Shown: piece by piece, positions 7,961-16,762 of the stretch
Layout of the letters: each line of letters begins with the position of its first letter
Position numbering within the stretch: the stretch's first letter is position 1
Translations under genes and position numbers: made by a program
The notes under the pieces: model-generated
Told to the model about the DNA's origin: nothing
The model's database searches: none
Seen by the model: only the letters and a program-made list of their open reading frames with translations
Assembly (NCBI GenBank): GCA_021154785.1
Contig: JAJKHX010000277.1
Coordinates: forward strand, 1-32,506
Source: Nocardiopsis sp.
Lineage (GTDB): Bacteria; Actinomycetota; Actinomycetes; Streptosporangiales; Streptosporangiaceae
Direction of reading: 5' to 3'
Length of the DNA stretch: 32,506 bases

Positions 7961-8550
7961 GCGCCCACGAAGTGACAGTGTGGTCGGTAACCCCAGGGCT
8001 GCTGAGCGCCGGCCGCCGGTGGCGGGTACGCGCTCGCTGCGAGCACGGGGTTCCTGTTCGTCGACGACGCCGGCTCGATCCAGGAGCTTGCGCAGCCCGA
8101 CGGCGACCGCGCGGACGTGCGGATGAACGACGGGGCCTGCGACCAGCAAGGACGCTTCTGGGCCGGGACGATGGCCTACGACGAGTCGCCGGGCGCCGGG
8201 ACCCTTTATCGCCTCGAACTCGACGGCAGCTGCACCACAGTGCTCACCGGCCTGACCATCTCCAACGGCATCGGCTGGAGTCCTGACGCCAGCACGATGT
8301 ACCTCAACGACAGCGGCACCGTATGCGTCGACGCGTTCCGGTTCGACGGCCCGAGCGGGGCGATCAGCGACCGCCGCACCCTGGTGCACATCGACCAGCC
8401 AGGCGTGGCGCCAGACGGGCTCACGGTCGACGACGAGGGCGGAATCTGGGTCGCCCTGTGGAACGGTACGCGGGCAAGGTGTTCGCGATCGACGGACTCG
8501 GCGCCCGCGGCCTCCCCTGCCTGCCCTACCGCGGCACCACGGTCGTTTGA
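7957..8550 (+). pseudogene. SMP-30/gluconolactonase-like gene, broken
   Basis: An ATG at 7957 overlaps the glucose dehydrogenase stop, but its frame soon loses meaning. From about 8023 another frame gives a good SMP-30 core: GGYALAASTGFLFVDDAG, RMNDGACDQQGRFWAGTM, TISNGIGWSPDASTMYLNDS, and DGLTVDDEGGIWVALWNG ending near 8465. These include the Asn and Asp metal-ligand regions of the beta-propeller. The N-terminal 60 or more residues carrying the first Glu ligand are missing. After WNG the sequence shifts into an unrelated tail ending at TGA 8550. The family hydrolyses sugar lactones, so this probably was the partner of the upstream dehydrogenase. It should now be inactive. Confidence 0.8.
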
Positions 8551-8650
8551 GCAGTGCCCCTTCCTCATCACCCGGCGTGATGCTGCAATGACCCGGCCGG
8601 CCCGGGCCGGGGTGATGACGTGGCGGGGTGGTGCCGGGCAGGCTGGGGCG

Positions 8651-9673
8651 ATGAGGTTGGGTGGGCTGAGCGGCCTGGTGGGCCGGGTCGTCGGGTGGGC
8701 GGACCGGCTGCAGCGCGGGCATGGCGTGCTGGGGTTCCCTTACGCGGTGGTGAAGAAGTACGGCGATGATGAGGGCGGGCGGCAGGCGGCGCTGATCACC
8801 TATTACGGGTTCTTGAGCATCTTCCCGCTGCTGCTGCTGGGGGTGGCGGTCCTGTCCCGGGTGCTGGCCGGCCATCCGGAGCTGCGCGGCCGGCTGATCG
8901 CCGAGATCGTGCCGCGGGCGCTGCGGTCCTCGGTCGAGCATTCGCTGGCCACCATGCCGGCGTCGACCGTCCCGTTCGTGGCCGGCCTGGCCGGCTTGCT
9001 GCTGTCCGGGACTGGGGTGGTGTTCTCGGCTTACCAGACGCTGAATCACGTCGCGGTGGTCCGGCACCGGTTCCGGGCCGGTTTCGTCGCGCGGTATGTG
9101 CGGGTGTTCGCGGTGCTGGCGATGCTGATGCTCGGGGCGCTGGCGGCCGGTGCGCTCACGGTGGTGGCCACCGCGCTGCCGGGCCAGCCCGCGGTGCAGC
9201 GGGCGGCCGCGGTGCTCGGGTCGGCGCTGGTCGTCTTCGCGGTGCTGCTGGTGGGCGCCAGGTTGCTGCTGGTGCGGCCCGCGCCGGTCCGGGCGCTGTG
9301 GCCGGGAGCGGTCCTGGGCGCGGCGGCGGTGACGGTCGTGCTCAACGCCGGGGCGCCGTTGCTGGCCCGGCTGGTGGCCAGGGCCGGGCCTGTGTACGGC
9401 AGCTTCGCCACCGTGGCGGGCATGTTCGCCCTGCTGTACCTGGTCGGCCAGGCGCTGGTGTACGCGGCCGAGGTCGCGGCTGTCCGCTACGCCCGGCTGT
9501 GGCCGCGCGCCCTGGACGTGAACCACCCCACCGCGGCCGATGCCCGCGCGCTGGCCCTGCGGGCCCGCGAGGAAGAACGCATCCCCGCCGCCCGCATCGA
9601 TTTCCACCTCGCAGCGCCGGGCTCCCCGCCGGCACCAGGCGGTTCCCCGCCAGCCAATGATGACCCCGGGTAA
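8651..9673 (+). CDS. YihY/BrkB family membrane protein
   Basis: 340 residues. After a short basic N-terminus comes the family hallmark: a re-entrant region around DDEGGRQAALITYYGFLSIFPLLLL, then about six hydrophobic segments, with the conserved TLNHVAVVRHR between the third and fourth. The cytoplasmic tail is charged and ends in a proline-rich stretch. The family is widespread; earlier names as virulence factor or RNase BN are not supported, and a transporter role is only suspected. The ATG at 8651 was chosen from the family N-terminus, but its ribosome site is weak and ATG 8612 or 8588 are possible. It follows the broken SMP-30 gene by about 100 bases. Confidence 0.85.
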   Translation: MRLGGLSGLVGRVVGWADRLQRGHGVLGFPYAVVKKYGDDEGGRQAALITYYGFLSIFPLLLLGVAVLSRVLAGHPELRGRLIAEIVPRALRSSVEHSLATMPASTVPFVAGLAGLLLSGTGVVFSAYQTLNHVAVVRHRFRAGFVARYVRVFAVLAMLMLGALAAGALTVVATALPGQPAVQRAAAVLGSALVVFAVLLVGARLLLVRPAPVRALWPGAVLGAAAVTVVLNAGAPLLARLVARAGPVYGSFATVAGMFALLYLVGQALVYAAEVAAVRYARLWPRALDVNHPTAADARALALRAREEERIPAARIDFHLAAPGSPPAPGGSPPANDDPG

Positions 9674-9850
9674 CGCGACCGCCCCAGCCGCGAGCCGGCC
9701 AGCATCATTGCCGAAGCGCCGGACGAGACCAGCCCCAACGGATTCCACCCTGTCTCGCTCGAAAACAGTGAATGCCAGCACACACGCCGGTATCCGTAGC
9801 CGCTGGTGAAGGTCAGGGCACAAAGTCCGGCTCAGATAGGTGGCTGGTGC

Positions 9851-10606
9851 CTAACGTTCGCCTGCGGGTTCCTGCCCCGGCCCGGCACCTGGCGGGGGGC
9901 ACCCGAGCAGGTCGAGGTCGCGCACGCAGAAGCGGTGGTGCGCCCACTCCTCGCCCAGCACCACGCGCACGCACTCGAGCACCGGCTTGCCCCTGGCGTA
10001 CGGCGGCCAGCCCGGGCCCGCTGGCACTGGCGCGGGCGCCGACAGCTCATCGGCCGTAACGGCCGACAGCCAGCGCTCCAGCTCGGCGCCCTGCTCGCCG
10101 CGCGCGGCCAGCACCTCGTCGAGGCCCGGGGCCGCCGCCCGGTCCAGGCCCTGCTCCTCTTGGCCGGGGACGAACCCGGACGCCAGGCCGATCGCGGTGA
10201 ACGGCCCGGCCGACCCCAGGCAGCAGCGGCGGAACCACGAGTCGTGCACGAACACCAGATGGCGCAGAGTCTCCACCGTCGACCACTCGCCGCCGACCCG
10301 CTGGTTCTCCGAACCCGCGGGCATCCCCCGGAGCCGCCCGAGCGTCGCAGCCCAGTCCGCCCGAAGCTGCCGGAAGGCTTCCCGCAGGCCGGCCGGATCG
10401 GCCGAGCGGATCAGCAGCCGCACTGGATGTCGCCGGTCAAGCTCGGCCTCCACGTACGACGTCACCTCGACTCCGTTAACCACCAGGTTCCTGACCAGCC
10501 CGTCGATCACGGCGTCCTGCATCACCACCCCGATCAGGCGGGCGCGGGTCAAGTCGCACTCACGAAATTCGGCATCGGTCAGGTCCTGGTCCTCAAATCT
10601 CGCCAT
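9851..10606 (-). CDS. DinB-like protein with N-terminal pentapeptide repeats
   Basis: 251 residues starting at MARFEDQDL. Residues 8-38 read as successive pentapeptides (DLTDA, EFREC, DLTRA, RLIGV). The rest is a DinB/mycothiol-transferase-type four-helix bundle, with GEWSTVETLRHLVFVHDSW supplying H116 and H121 and EEWAHHR supplying H223/H224 as likely metal ligands. In actinomycetes such proteins often transfer mycothiol or bacillithiol, but the role of this one is unknown. It converges with the BrkB gene; the 177 bases between them hold no clear terminator. The longer frame upstream of this ATG has no family support. Confidence 0.8.
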   Translation of the reverse strand: MARFEDQDLTDAEFRECDLTRARLIGVVMQDAVIDGLVRNLVVNGVEVTSYVEAELDRRHPVRLLIRSADPAGLREAFRQLRADWAATLGRLRGMPAGSENQRVGGEWSTVETLRHLVFVHDSWFRRCCLGSAGPFTAIGLASGFVPGQEEQGLDRAAAPGLDEVLAARGEQGAELERWLSAVTADELSAPAPVPAGPGWPPYARGKPVLECVRVVLGEEWAHHRFCVRDLDLLGCPPPGAGPGQEPAGER

Positions 10607-10710
10607 GCCCGGCAGTATCCACCGCAGTACTGACATCCCGTGCCAGGACGGCGGGGTCGCGGATCCCTGTCCTGCCCGCCGTCGATCCGCTAGCCGCACG
10701 CCCTGGCCAG

Positions 10711-10900
10711 CTAGCCGGTGAGGGCTACCTGAAAGATCTCCCAGTGCCTGAACTTGAGGTCCAGCTGGTCTTCAAAGATCTGGATTTCCTCTTTATGTTT
10801 ATGCAGGATCTCGATGCAGCCGATTCCGTGTACGCGGATCCGCTGCCCGTCGCGGATGAGGCGAGTGGCGTGCGCCACCGCCACGACGGCCGGCCCGCAA
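10711..10900 (-). pseudogene. C-terminal fragment of a PEP-utilising enzyme (swivelling domain)
   Basis: The last about 60 codons before the TAG at 10711-10713 read GPAVVAVAHATRLIRDGQ followed by RIRVHGIGCIEIL and a charged tail. This is the end of the phosphohistidine swivelling domain of PEP synthase or pyruvate phosphate dikinase-like proteins. The phosphorylated-His segment and everything before it are absent: upstream codons in this frame (to 11127) are arginine/serine-rich with no family match. The fragment is AT-richer than its surroundings. It appears to be a leftover of a lost gene, although a small expressed protein cannot be excluded. Confidence 0.6.
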
Positions 10901-10967
10901 GCGCGCCAGCACCGAGAAGGCGGTAGCCAAGCGCGCCACGAAACACTGGCCCAGTACGACGGCACGC

Positions 10968-11010
10968 GCCTGCCTCGTTCGGTCAAATCCTTGGTCCGAA
11001 CGAGGCAGGC
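10968..11010. terminator. 15-bp inverted repeat, possible terminator hairpin
   Basis: GCCTGCCTCGTTCGG at 10968-10982 is exactly complementary to 10996-11010, with a 13-base loop. On the plus strand CTTTGCC follows. There is no long T-run, as is common for actinomycete terminators. It lies downstream of the transaldolase stop on the minus strand and could end the HAD-tkt-tal transcript. An alternative is one end or the core of a small mobile element. Confidence 0.55.
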
Positions 11011-11129
11011 CTTTGCCATGACCAGCCCGTCGAGCGAACGCGGGGTTGACGCTGCCGGCGAACACGGTCGTGCATCATGGCGGGGCGGCTGCGAGTATGG
11101 AAGCTGGCCAGAGCGTTGCAATGCCACGC

Positions 11130-12230
11130 TTATTTCTTGTCTTCGAGTTCCGAGCGGACTGACTCGGTGAGCTCGTCCCAGGAGCCGGCGAACTTCTGGA
11201 TGCCCTCATCCTCGAGGACTCGGAAGACATCGTCGAGGTCGACGCCGGCATCGGCCACGGCCCTCATGACCTGCGCCGCCTCGTCGTAGGTCTTCTGGAT
11301 GGGCTTGCCGGGGCGGCCGTGATCGGCGTAGGACTTCAAGGTCTTCTCCGGCATGGTGTTCACCGTGTCCGGCGCGATGAGGTCGCTGACGTAGAGGGTG
11401 TCGGGGTAGTCCTGGTTCTTCACGCCGGTCGAGGCCCACAGCGGGCGCTGCGTCTTGGCGCCCTTCGCCTCTAGCGCGCGCCACCGGCCGGAGGAGAAGA
11501 CTTCCTCGTATGCCTGGTAGGCGAGCTGTGCGTTCGCCAGCGCGGCCTTGCCCTTGAGGGAGGGGTCCGCGCCGGCTTCTTCCAGGCGCCGGTCGATTTC
11601 GGTGTCCACGCGGGAGACGAAGAAGGACGCCACCGACTCGATCCCTGTCAGTGATCCGCCATCGCGCCCGCGCTGCTCCAGTCCGGACAGGTAGGCGTCC
11701 ATGACCTCCCGGTACCGCCCGGGACTGAAGATGAGGGTGACGTTGACGCTGATGCCCCGGGCAATGGAGGTAGTGATGGCAGCCAGCCCTTCCTGCGTCG
11801 CCGGGATCTTGATGAACAGGTTGGGCCGGTCGACCAGCCACCACAGGTGTGCCGCCTCCGCCGCGGTGGCGTCGGTGTCGTGCGCCAGCGCGGGAGCCAC
11901 CTCCAGCGATACCCGGCCGTCGCGGCCGGTGCGCTGCGCCACCGGGGTGAGCAGGTCGCAGGCGTCGCGGACATCAGCGGCAGTGATGGTCCGCAGCGCC
12001 TCCCCGACGCTGACCTTGCGGACGGCCATCGCATGTACCTGGTCGTCGTAGGAGCCGGAGGCGCTGATCGCAGTGGCGAAAATGGTCGGGTTGGTGGTGA
12101 TGCCCACGACGGAGTAGTCGTCGACCAGCGCCTGCAGATCGCCGCTGCGGATCCGGTCGCGGGAGAGGTCGTCGAGCCAGACGGCGACCCCGGCTTCCGA
12201 CAACTCGGCCAGCTTCTTGTTCGGTGCCAT
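11130..12230 (-). CDS. tal: Transaldolase
   Basis: 366 residues, the long actinobacterial/cyanobacterial type. GITTNPTIFATAI (43-55) opens the barrel. The Schiff-base lysine is K141 in LFIKIPATQEG, and SVNVTLIFS, FFVSRVDTEID and LWASTGVKN are all conserved. It transfers dihydroxyacetone units between sedoheptulose-7-phosphate and glyceraldehyde-3-phosphate in the non-oxidative pentose phosphate pathway. The start ATG at 12230 has GGAAGG upstream. It lies 44 bases after transketolase and is almost certainly cotranscribed with it. Confidence 0.97.
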   Translation of the reverse strand: MAPNKKLAELSEAGVAVWLDDLSRDRIRSGDLQALVDDYSVVGITTNPTIFATAISASGSYDDQVHAMAVRKVSVGEALRTITAADVRDACDLLTPVAQRTGRDGRVSLEVAPALAHDTDATAAEAAHLWWLVDRPNLFIKIPATQEGLAAITTSIARGISVNVTLIFSPGRYREVMDAYLSGLEQRGRDGGSLTGIESVASFFVSRVDTEIDRRLEEAGADPSLKGKAALANAQLAYQAYEEVFSSGRWRALEAKGAKTQRPLWASTGVKNQDYPDTLYVSDLIAPDTVNTMPEKTLKSYADHGRPGKPIQKTYDEAAQVMRAVADAGVDLDDVFRVLEDEGIQKFAGSWDELTESVRSELEDKK

Positions 12231-12274
12231 GACGGTGCCTTCCGGGCTCGGGGACGGGAAAGTGGGGCGGCGGG

Positions 12275-14512
12275 TCAGCGATCGCCGGTGGGGGTGTGCA
12301 GGACGCCGGCGCTGTGCGGACCGGACGGGGCGGCCGGCGGTGCCCCGGCGGCGGCCAGGCTCTCTCGCGCCGCACTGACGACCGCGTCGGCGGTGAGGCC
12401 GAACTGCTCGTACAGCACGGTGTAGGCAGCGCTGGCGCCGAAGTGGTCCAGGCCGATAACCCGGCCGGCGTCGCCGACGAACTCCCGCCAGCCCATGGGC
12501 ACACCGGCCTCGACGCTCACCCGGGCGCGCACCGCGGGCGGCAGCACCTGCTCGCGGTAGGCCCGGTCCTGGGCCGCGAACCACTCCCAGCACGGCAGCG
12601 ACACGACCCTAGTCGGGACGCCCCCGGCCTCCAGTACCTCCCGGGCGGCGACGGCGATCTGCACCTCGGAGCCGGTGCCCATCAAGATGACCTCGGGGAG
12701 ACCGCCGGAGGCCTCAGCCAGCACGTACCCGCCCTTGGCGACGCCCTCGGCTGACGCGAACTTCGTGCGGTCGAAGACGGGCAGGTTCTGCCGGGACAGC
12801 GCGAGCCCGGCCGGGCGGTCGCTGTGCTCGAGGATGGTGCGCCACGCCACCGCGGTCTCGTTGGCGTCGGCCGGGCGGACGAAGTCCAGGCCGGGGATGG
12901 CGCGCAGCGCCGCATAGTGCTCGATCGGCTGGTGGGTGGGGCCGTCCTCGCCCAGCCCGATGGAGTCGTGCGTCCACACGTACGTGACCGGAAGCTGCAT
13001 GATCGCGGCCAGCCGGACCGCGCCGCGCATGTAGTCGGAGAAGGTCAGGAACGTGCCGCCGTACACGCGGGTCCCGCCGTGCAGCGCGATGCCGTTCATG
13101 ATCGCGCCCATGGCGTGCTCGCGGACGCCGAAGTGGAGCGTGCGACCGTACGGGCCGCCCGACCACATCTTGGTCTGCCGGTCCGCGGGCAGGAAGGAGG
13201 CCGCCCCCTTGACCGCGGTGTTGTTGCTCTCCGCCAGGTCGGCCGAACCGCCCCACAGCTCCGGCAGGACCGGGTACAGGGCGGCGAGGACCTCACCGGA
13301 GGCCTTCCGGGTGGCCACGCCCTTCGGATCGGCGTCCCAGGCCGGCAGGCGGCCGGCCCAGCCCTCCGGCAGCGTGCGGATGGACAGCCGGTCCAGCAGC
13401 GCGCCGCCCTCGGGGTTGCCGGCCCGCCACGCATCGAAGCGCTGCTGCCATCGGGCGTGCGCCTGCTCGCCCCGGACGGCGACCTGGCGGGCGTGCTCGA
13501 GCACCTCCGGGGCGACCTCGAAGGTCTTGCCGGGGTCGAAGCCGAGGATGTCCTTGGTCGCCCGGACCTCGTCCTCGCCCAGCGCCGACCCGTGGGCGGC
13601 GCCGGTGTTCTGCTTGTTCGGCGCGGGCCAGCCGATGATCGTCCGCAGCACGATCAGCGACGGGCGGCTGGTCTCGGCCTGGGCGGCGGCCAGCGCGCGG
13701 TCGACCGCCGCCAGGTCTTCGCCGTCGTCGACGTGCTGCACGTGCCAGCCGTAGGCCTCATACCGCGTGCCGACGTCCTCGGTGAACGCGATAGCGGTGT
13801 TGTCCTCGATCGAGATCCGGTTGGCGTCGTAGACCAAGACAAGATTCCCCAGCTCCTGGGTACCGGCCAGCGACGACGCCTCGCCGCTGACACCCTCCTC
13901 CAGGTCGCCGTCCGAGGCGAACGCCCAGACCGTGTGGTCGAACACGCTCTTGCCCGCGGGGGCATCGGGGTCCAGCAAGCCGCGCTCGCGGCGGGCGGCC
14001 ATCGCCATGCCAACGGCGTTGCCGACACCCTGGCCCAGCGGCCCGGTGGTCGTTTCCACGCCCGGTGTGTGGTTGACCTCGGGATGGCCCGGCGTCCGGG
14101 ACCCCCAGGTGCGCAGCGCCGCCAGATCGGAGAGCTCCAGGCCGTAGCCGGAGAGGAAAAGCTGGATGTACAGGGTGAGGCTCGAGTGCCCCATCGACAG
14201 GACGAAACGGTCACGGCCGGCCCAGTGCGGATCGCCCGGGTCGTGACCCAGCCACTTCTGGAACAGCAGATAGGCCGTGGGACCCACGCTCATCGCGGTG
14301 CCCGGATGGCCGTTGCCGGCCTTCTGCACAGCGTCCATGGCCAGCACGCGCACGGTGTCGATCGCACGGCGATCAAGCTCGCCCATCCCCTCGGGCAGGG
14401 TGGGGCGCGGCTGGGAAGGATTGCCGGTGGGCGCATCGCTCGCGGCCTCGGCCGGCGCCTCGGGACGGGTGCTCCTCGTCCCCGTAGCCGGGTCTTTCTC
14501 GTTGACGGTCAT
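12275..14512 (-). CDS. tkt: Transketolase
   Basis: 745 residues. After a 40-residue Ala/Pro-rich extension the enzyme begins (ELDRRAIDTVRVLAMDAVQKAGNGHPG, with the substrate-binding His at 69). The thiamine-diphosphate motif is SDGDLEEGVSGEASSLAG with NRISIEDN. The pyrimidine domain shows FGVREHAMG with the catalytic Glu and THDSIGLGEDGPTHQP. It exchanges two-carbon units between ketoses and aldoses in the pentose phosphate pathway. GGGAG lies upstream of the ATG. Transaldolase follows closely and a HAD phosphatase precedes it by 84 bases. Confidence 0.97.
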   Translation of the reverse strand: MTVNEKDPATGTRSTRPEAPAEAASDAPTGNPSQPRPTLPEGMGELDRRAIDTVRVLAMDAVQKAGNGHPGTAMSVGPTAYLLFQKWLGHDPGDPHWAGRDRFVLSMGHSSLTLYIQLFLSGYGLELSDLAALRTWGSRTPGHPEVNHTPGVETTTGPLGQGVGNAVGMAMAARRERGLLDPDAPAGKSVFDHTVWAFASDGDLEEGVSGEASSLAGTQELGNLVLVYDANRISIEDNTAIAFTEDVGTRYEAYGWHVQHVDDGEDLAAVDRALAAAQAETSRPSLIVLRTIIGWPAPNKQNTGAAHGSALGEDEVRATKDILGFDPGKTFEVAPEVLEHARQVAVRGEQAHARWQQRFDAWRAGNPEGGALLDRLSIRTLPEGWAGRLPAWDADPKGVATRKASGEVLAALYPVLPELWGGSADLAESNNTAVKGAASFLPADRQTKMWSGGPYGRTLHFGVREHAMGAIMNGIALHGGTRVYGGTFLTFSDYMRGAVRLAAIMQLPVTYVWTHDSIGLGEDGPTHQPIEHYAALRAIPGLDFVRPADANETAVAWRTILEHSDRPAGLALSRQNLPVFDRTKFASAEGVAKGGYVLAEASGGLPEVILMGTGSEVQIAVAAREVLEAGGVPTRVVSLPCWEWFAAQDRAYREQVLPPAVRARVSVEAGVPMGWREFVGDAGRVIGLDHFGASAAYTVLYEQFGLTADAVVSAARESLAAAGAPPAAPSGPHSAGVLHTPTGDR

Positions 14513-14596
14513 CGGTTGCGGTGCTCCCTTGGGTATGGCCGTGAACGCTTCAGCCGATCGCGCGGATCCGGCCGAGGGCCCGGCGGTGCGGTGGCG

Positions 14597-15262
14597 TCAG
14601 GCGAGAGGGGTGTCGTCCAGTGCCTTGGCGAGGTCGCCGGGGGTGTCATAGATGGCGATAGCGCCGGCCTTGCGGAGTTCGTCGTCCCCGAAGCCGCCGG
14701 AGCGGACGACGATCGCCGGCATCCCGGCTTTTTTCGCCGCCTCGACGTCCCATACCGAGTCGCCGACCATCACGCTCGATGCGTCTGGCGGCGCACCCAG
14801 CTTCTTCAGCGCCACCTGCAGCAGGTCCGGGGCCGGCTTGGACGCCTCGACGTCGGCGCTGCTCGTCCAGTCGTCGGCGATGCCGCGGGCGTCCAGCTTG
14901 TCCAGGAAGACATCCACGTGCCGCTGCTGACCCGAGCTGGCCAGCACGAGCCGGTGACCGCGTTCCTTGATGGCTACGAGCAGGTCGCGGGCACCGGGCA
15001 ATGGCGCCATCTCCTCGAGCAGCGCGTCGACCTCCTTGCCCTGCTGTTCCCGGGCCTGATCGCCTACCCGGCGCTCCAGGTCCTCACCTCCGACAGCCGT
15101 GGGCACCTGGTCCCCGCCCATGCCGATCAGCCGGTGCAGCCGCCACACCGGAAAGGTTTTACCTGCCGAGCGCAGGGCCCGGTACCAGGCGAGCGCGTGC
15201 TGGTAGTTGGAATCGATGAGCGTCCCGTCGATGTCGAGGACGGCAATGGTGGGGTCTGTCAC
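14597..15262 (-). CDS. HAD-superfamily phosphatase
   Basis: 221 residues with all four HAD motifs: nucleophile D10 and acid/base D12 in LDIDGTL, the ASS motif II at 108-110, K142 in EASKPAPD, and D168/D172 in MVGDSVWDVEAA. The helical cap between residues 18 and 85 makes it a phosphoglycolate-phosphatase/beta-phosphoglucomutase-like type, cytoplasmic and Mg-dependent. The substrate is unknown. Being first in line before transketolase and transaldolase suggests a sugar phosphate, possibly a side product of the pathway. Confidence 0.88.
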   Translation of the reverse strand: MTDPTIAVLDIDGTLIDSNYQHALAWYRALRSAGKTFPVWRLHRLIGMGGDQVPTAVGGEDLERRVGDQAREQQGKEVDALLEEMAPLPGARDLLVAIKERGHRLVLASSGQQRHVDVFLDKLDARGIADDWTSSADVEASKPAPDLLQVALKKLGAPPDASSVMVGDSVWDVEAAKKAGMPAIVVRSGGFGDDELRKAGAIAIYDTPGDLAKALDDTPLA

Positions 15263-15410
15263 GCCCGGCCGCTACCCCGCGTCCCCGTGCCTAACCGCGC
15301 TGTTTCATCCCGGCGCTCTTGAGCATCCGCCAGACCATCGACGTACAGCCTCCCGGGAATCGGGTGTTAGGGCCGAGGCGCGGCCCTGCTTCCGGCCGCT
15401 GGCGGCTTTG

Positions 15411-16658
15411 TCAGCTGGGCAGGCGGCTGAGTGCCTCGGTAACGGGCGTGGTGCCGTCCTCGTCGGCGATCCGGGCAGCGAGGTCACGTGCCCGGTTCAG
15501 GTAGGACGGGCGGGTAGTGGCGTCGCGAAGTGCGACGGCGAGGGCGGGAACGGTGAGCCGCCGAAAAGGGATCGGCCGGGGCCCGATCCCGAGGGCGGCG
15601 ACCCGCGCGGCCCAGAATGGCTGATCACCGATCATCGGCACGCTGATGGCGGGAACGCCGGCGCGCAGTCCTGCCGCCGTGGTGCCAGCGCCAGCGTGGT
15701 GAACGATGGCGGCCATTCTCGGGAAGAGCCAGTCATGCGGCGTGTCACCGATCAGGATTGACCGGCCCGGCGGTTCATCGGGGCGCGTCAGGCCGGCCCA
15801 GCCTGCCTGGATCACGACCCTGGTCCCGGCCTGCCTGGCGGCCTCGGCGATCAGGCCGCTGAGCCGGGCGGCGTTCTCGGGGGCCATGCTGCCCAGGCCG
15901 GCGAAGACTGGTGGCGGTCCGGCGGCCAGGAAATCCGCTAGCTCCGGGGACGGCGTCCACGGCTGCGGGCTGTCCGGCCACCAGTAACCGGTCACCTCGA
16001 GCCCAGGCGGCCAGTCCGCCGGACGCGGGACGACCGACGGGCTGAAGCCGTGGAAGACCGGCCAGCGCTCGGCGTTCATGAGCCCCATGATCGCCTGTCG
16101 GCTGCTGACACGTGATAGGCCCAGCTCAGCACGGAGTTCCTTGACTGGCCGCGCCAGGGCCGACACGCCCAGGCCGGTCAGGATCTGGCCAGCGGCCAGG
16201 TTGCCGATCCGGCCCAGGTCACGGGCGGTCAGGACCGAAGGCGAAAAGTTCCTGGTCGGGTAGACCGGCTGCAGGACCAGGCCGATGCTAGGCAGGCCGA
16301 GCGCGGTCCCGATGTGAAACCCGCCCGCGTAGCTGATCCCGGAGAGCAGCAGCACGTCAGCGTCCTGCCGCGCGGCCGCCAGGATCCCGGCGTGAAGCTC
16401 CCTCATGTGATCAGCGACCAGCCGGATCAGCCGGGCCCCGCCGACCGGGCTTCTGCGCTGCCGCCAGCGAGCCGCGTTCAGCAGTCTGGGGTCACCGGGA
16501 AGCGGCCGGAATCCCAGCCCAGAGGCGGTCACCAGGCCGCCGAACATCGCATAGCCCGCAATCGTCACATCGTGACCGGCGTTCCGCAGCGCGCTGCCTA
16601 GCCCGGTGAACGGCGCGACGTCCCCCCGTGATCCAGGGGCGACGATCAGCACCCGCAC
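15411..16658 (-). CDS. GT1-type glycosyltransferase (MGT/UGT-like)
   Basis: 415 residues with a GT-B fold. The N-terminal domain starts RVLIVAPGSRGDVAPFTGL, the opening typical of macrolide, sterol and glycopeptide glycosyltransferases. The C-terminal nucleotide-sugar site is VHHAGAGTTAAGLRAGVP with DQPFWA at 319-350. The start is GTG 16658, decided by a strong GGGAGGAGGA seven bases upstream; the frame extends further up but has no family match there. It probably glycosylates a lipid or small hydrophobic molecule using a UDP- or dTDP-sugar. The acyl-CoA synthetase ends 104 bases upstream, so a glycolipid role is possible but unproven. Confidence 0.9.
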   Translation of the reverse strand: MRVLIVAPGSRGDVAPFTGLGSALRNAGHDVTIAGYAMFGGLVTASGLGFRPLPGDPRLLNAARWRQRRSPVGGARLIRLVADHMRELHAGILAAARQDADVLLLSGISYAGGFHIGTALGLPSIGLVLQPVYPTRNFSPSVLTARDLGRIGNLAAGQILTGLGVSALARPVKELRAELGLSRVSSRQAIMGLMNAERWPVFHGFSPSVVPRPADWPPGLEVTGYWWPDSPQPWTPSPELADFLAAGPPPVFAGLGSMAPENAARLSGLIAEAARQAGTRVVIQAGWAGLTRPDEPPGRSILIGDTPHDWLFPRMAAIVHHAGAGTTAAGLRAGVPAISVPMIGDQPFWAARVAALGIGPRPIPFRRLTVPALAVALRDATTRPSYLNRARDLAARIADEDGTTPVTEALSRLPS

Positions 16659-16665
16659 TTCGCGA

Positions 16666-16675
16666 TCCTCCTCCC
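16666..16675 (-). promoter_or_regulatory. Ribosome binding site deciding a GTG start
   Basis: On the minus strand GGGAGGAGGA ends seven bases before GTG 16658. It fixes the start of the glycosyltransferase, whose open frame continues about 107 codons further upstream. Confidence 0.8.
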
Positions 16676-16762
16676 TTGAGCCCGGAACGGCTCGCCGCCG
16701 GCAATCCCACCCGATACCGCATTTGCCGGTTACCGGGCAACTTGCCGTCCTGCGGAAGGGCA

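Noticed and set aside
8470-8550. Tail frame after the SMP-30 fragment (FAIDGLGARGLP)
   Set aside because: It looks protein-like but I could not assign it to any family; it is included in the pseudogene rather than called as a separate gene.
7715-9823. 702-codon minus-strand open frame across glucose dehydrogenase, SMP-30 and BrkB
   Set aside because: Highly biased composition with no motif; the opposite strand encodes recognisable proteins.
12824-15322. 832-codon plus-strand open frame opposite transketolase and the HAD phosphatase
   Set aside because: It lies opposite clearly conserved enzymes and has a low-complexity Arg/Gly/Ala sequence without domains.
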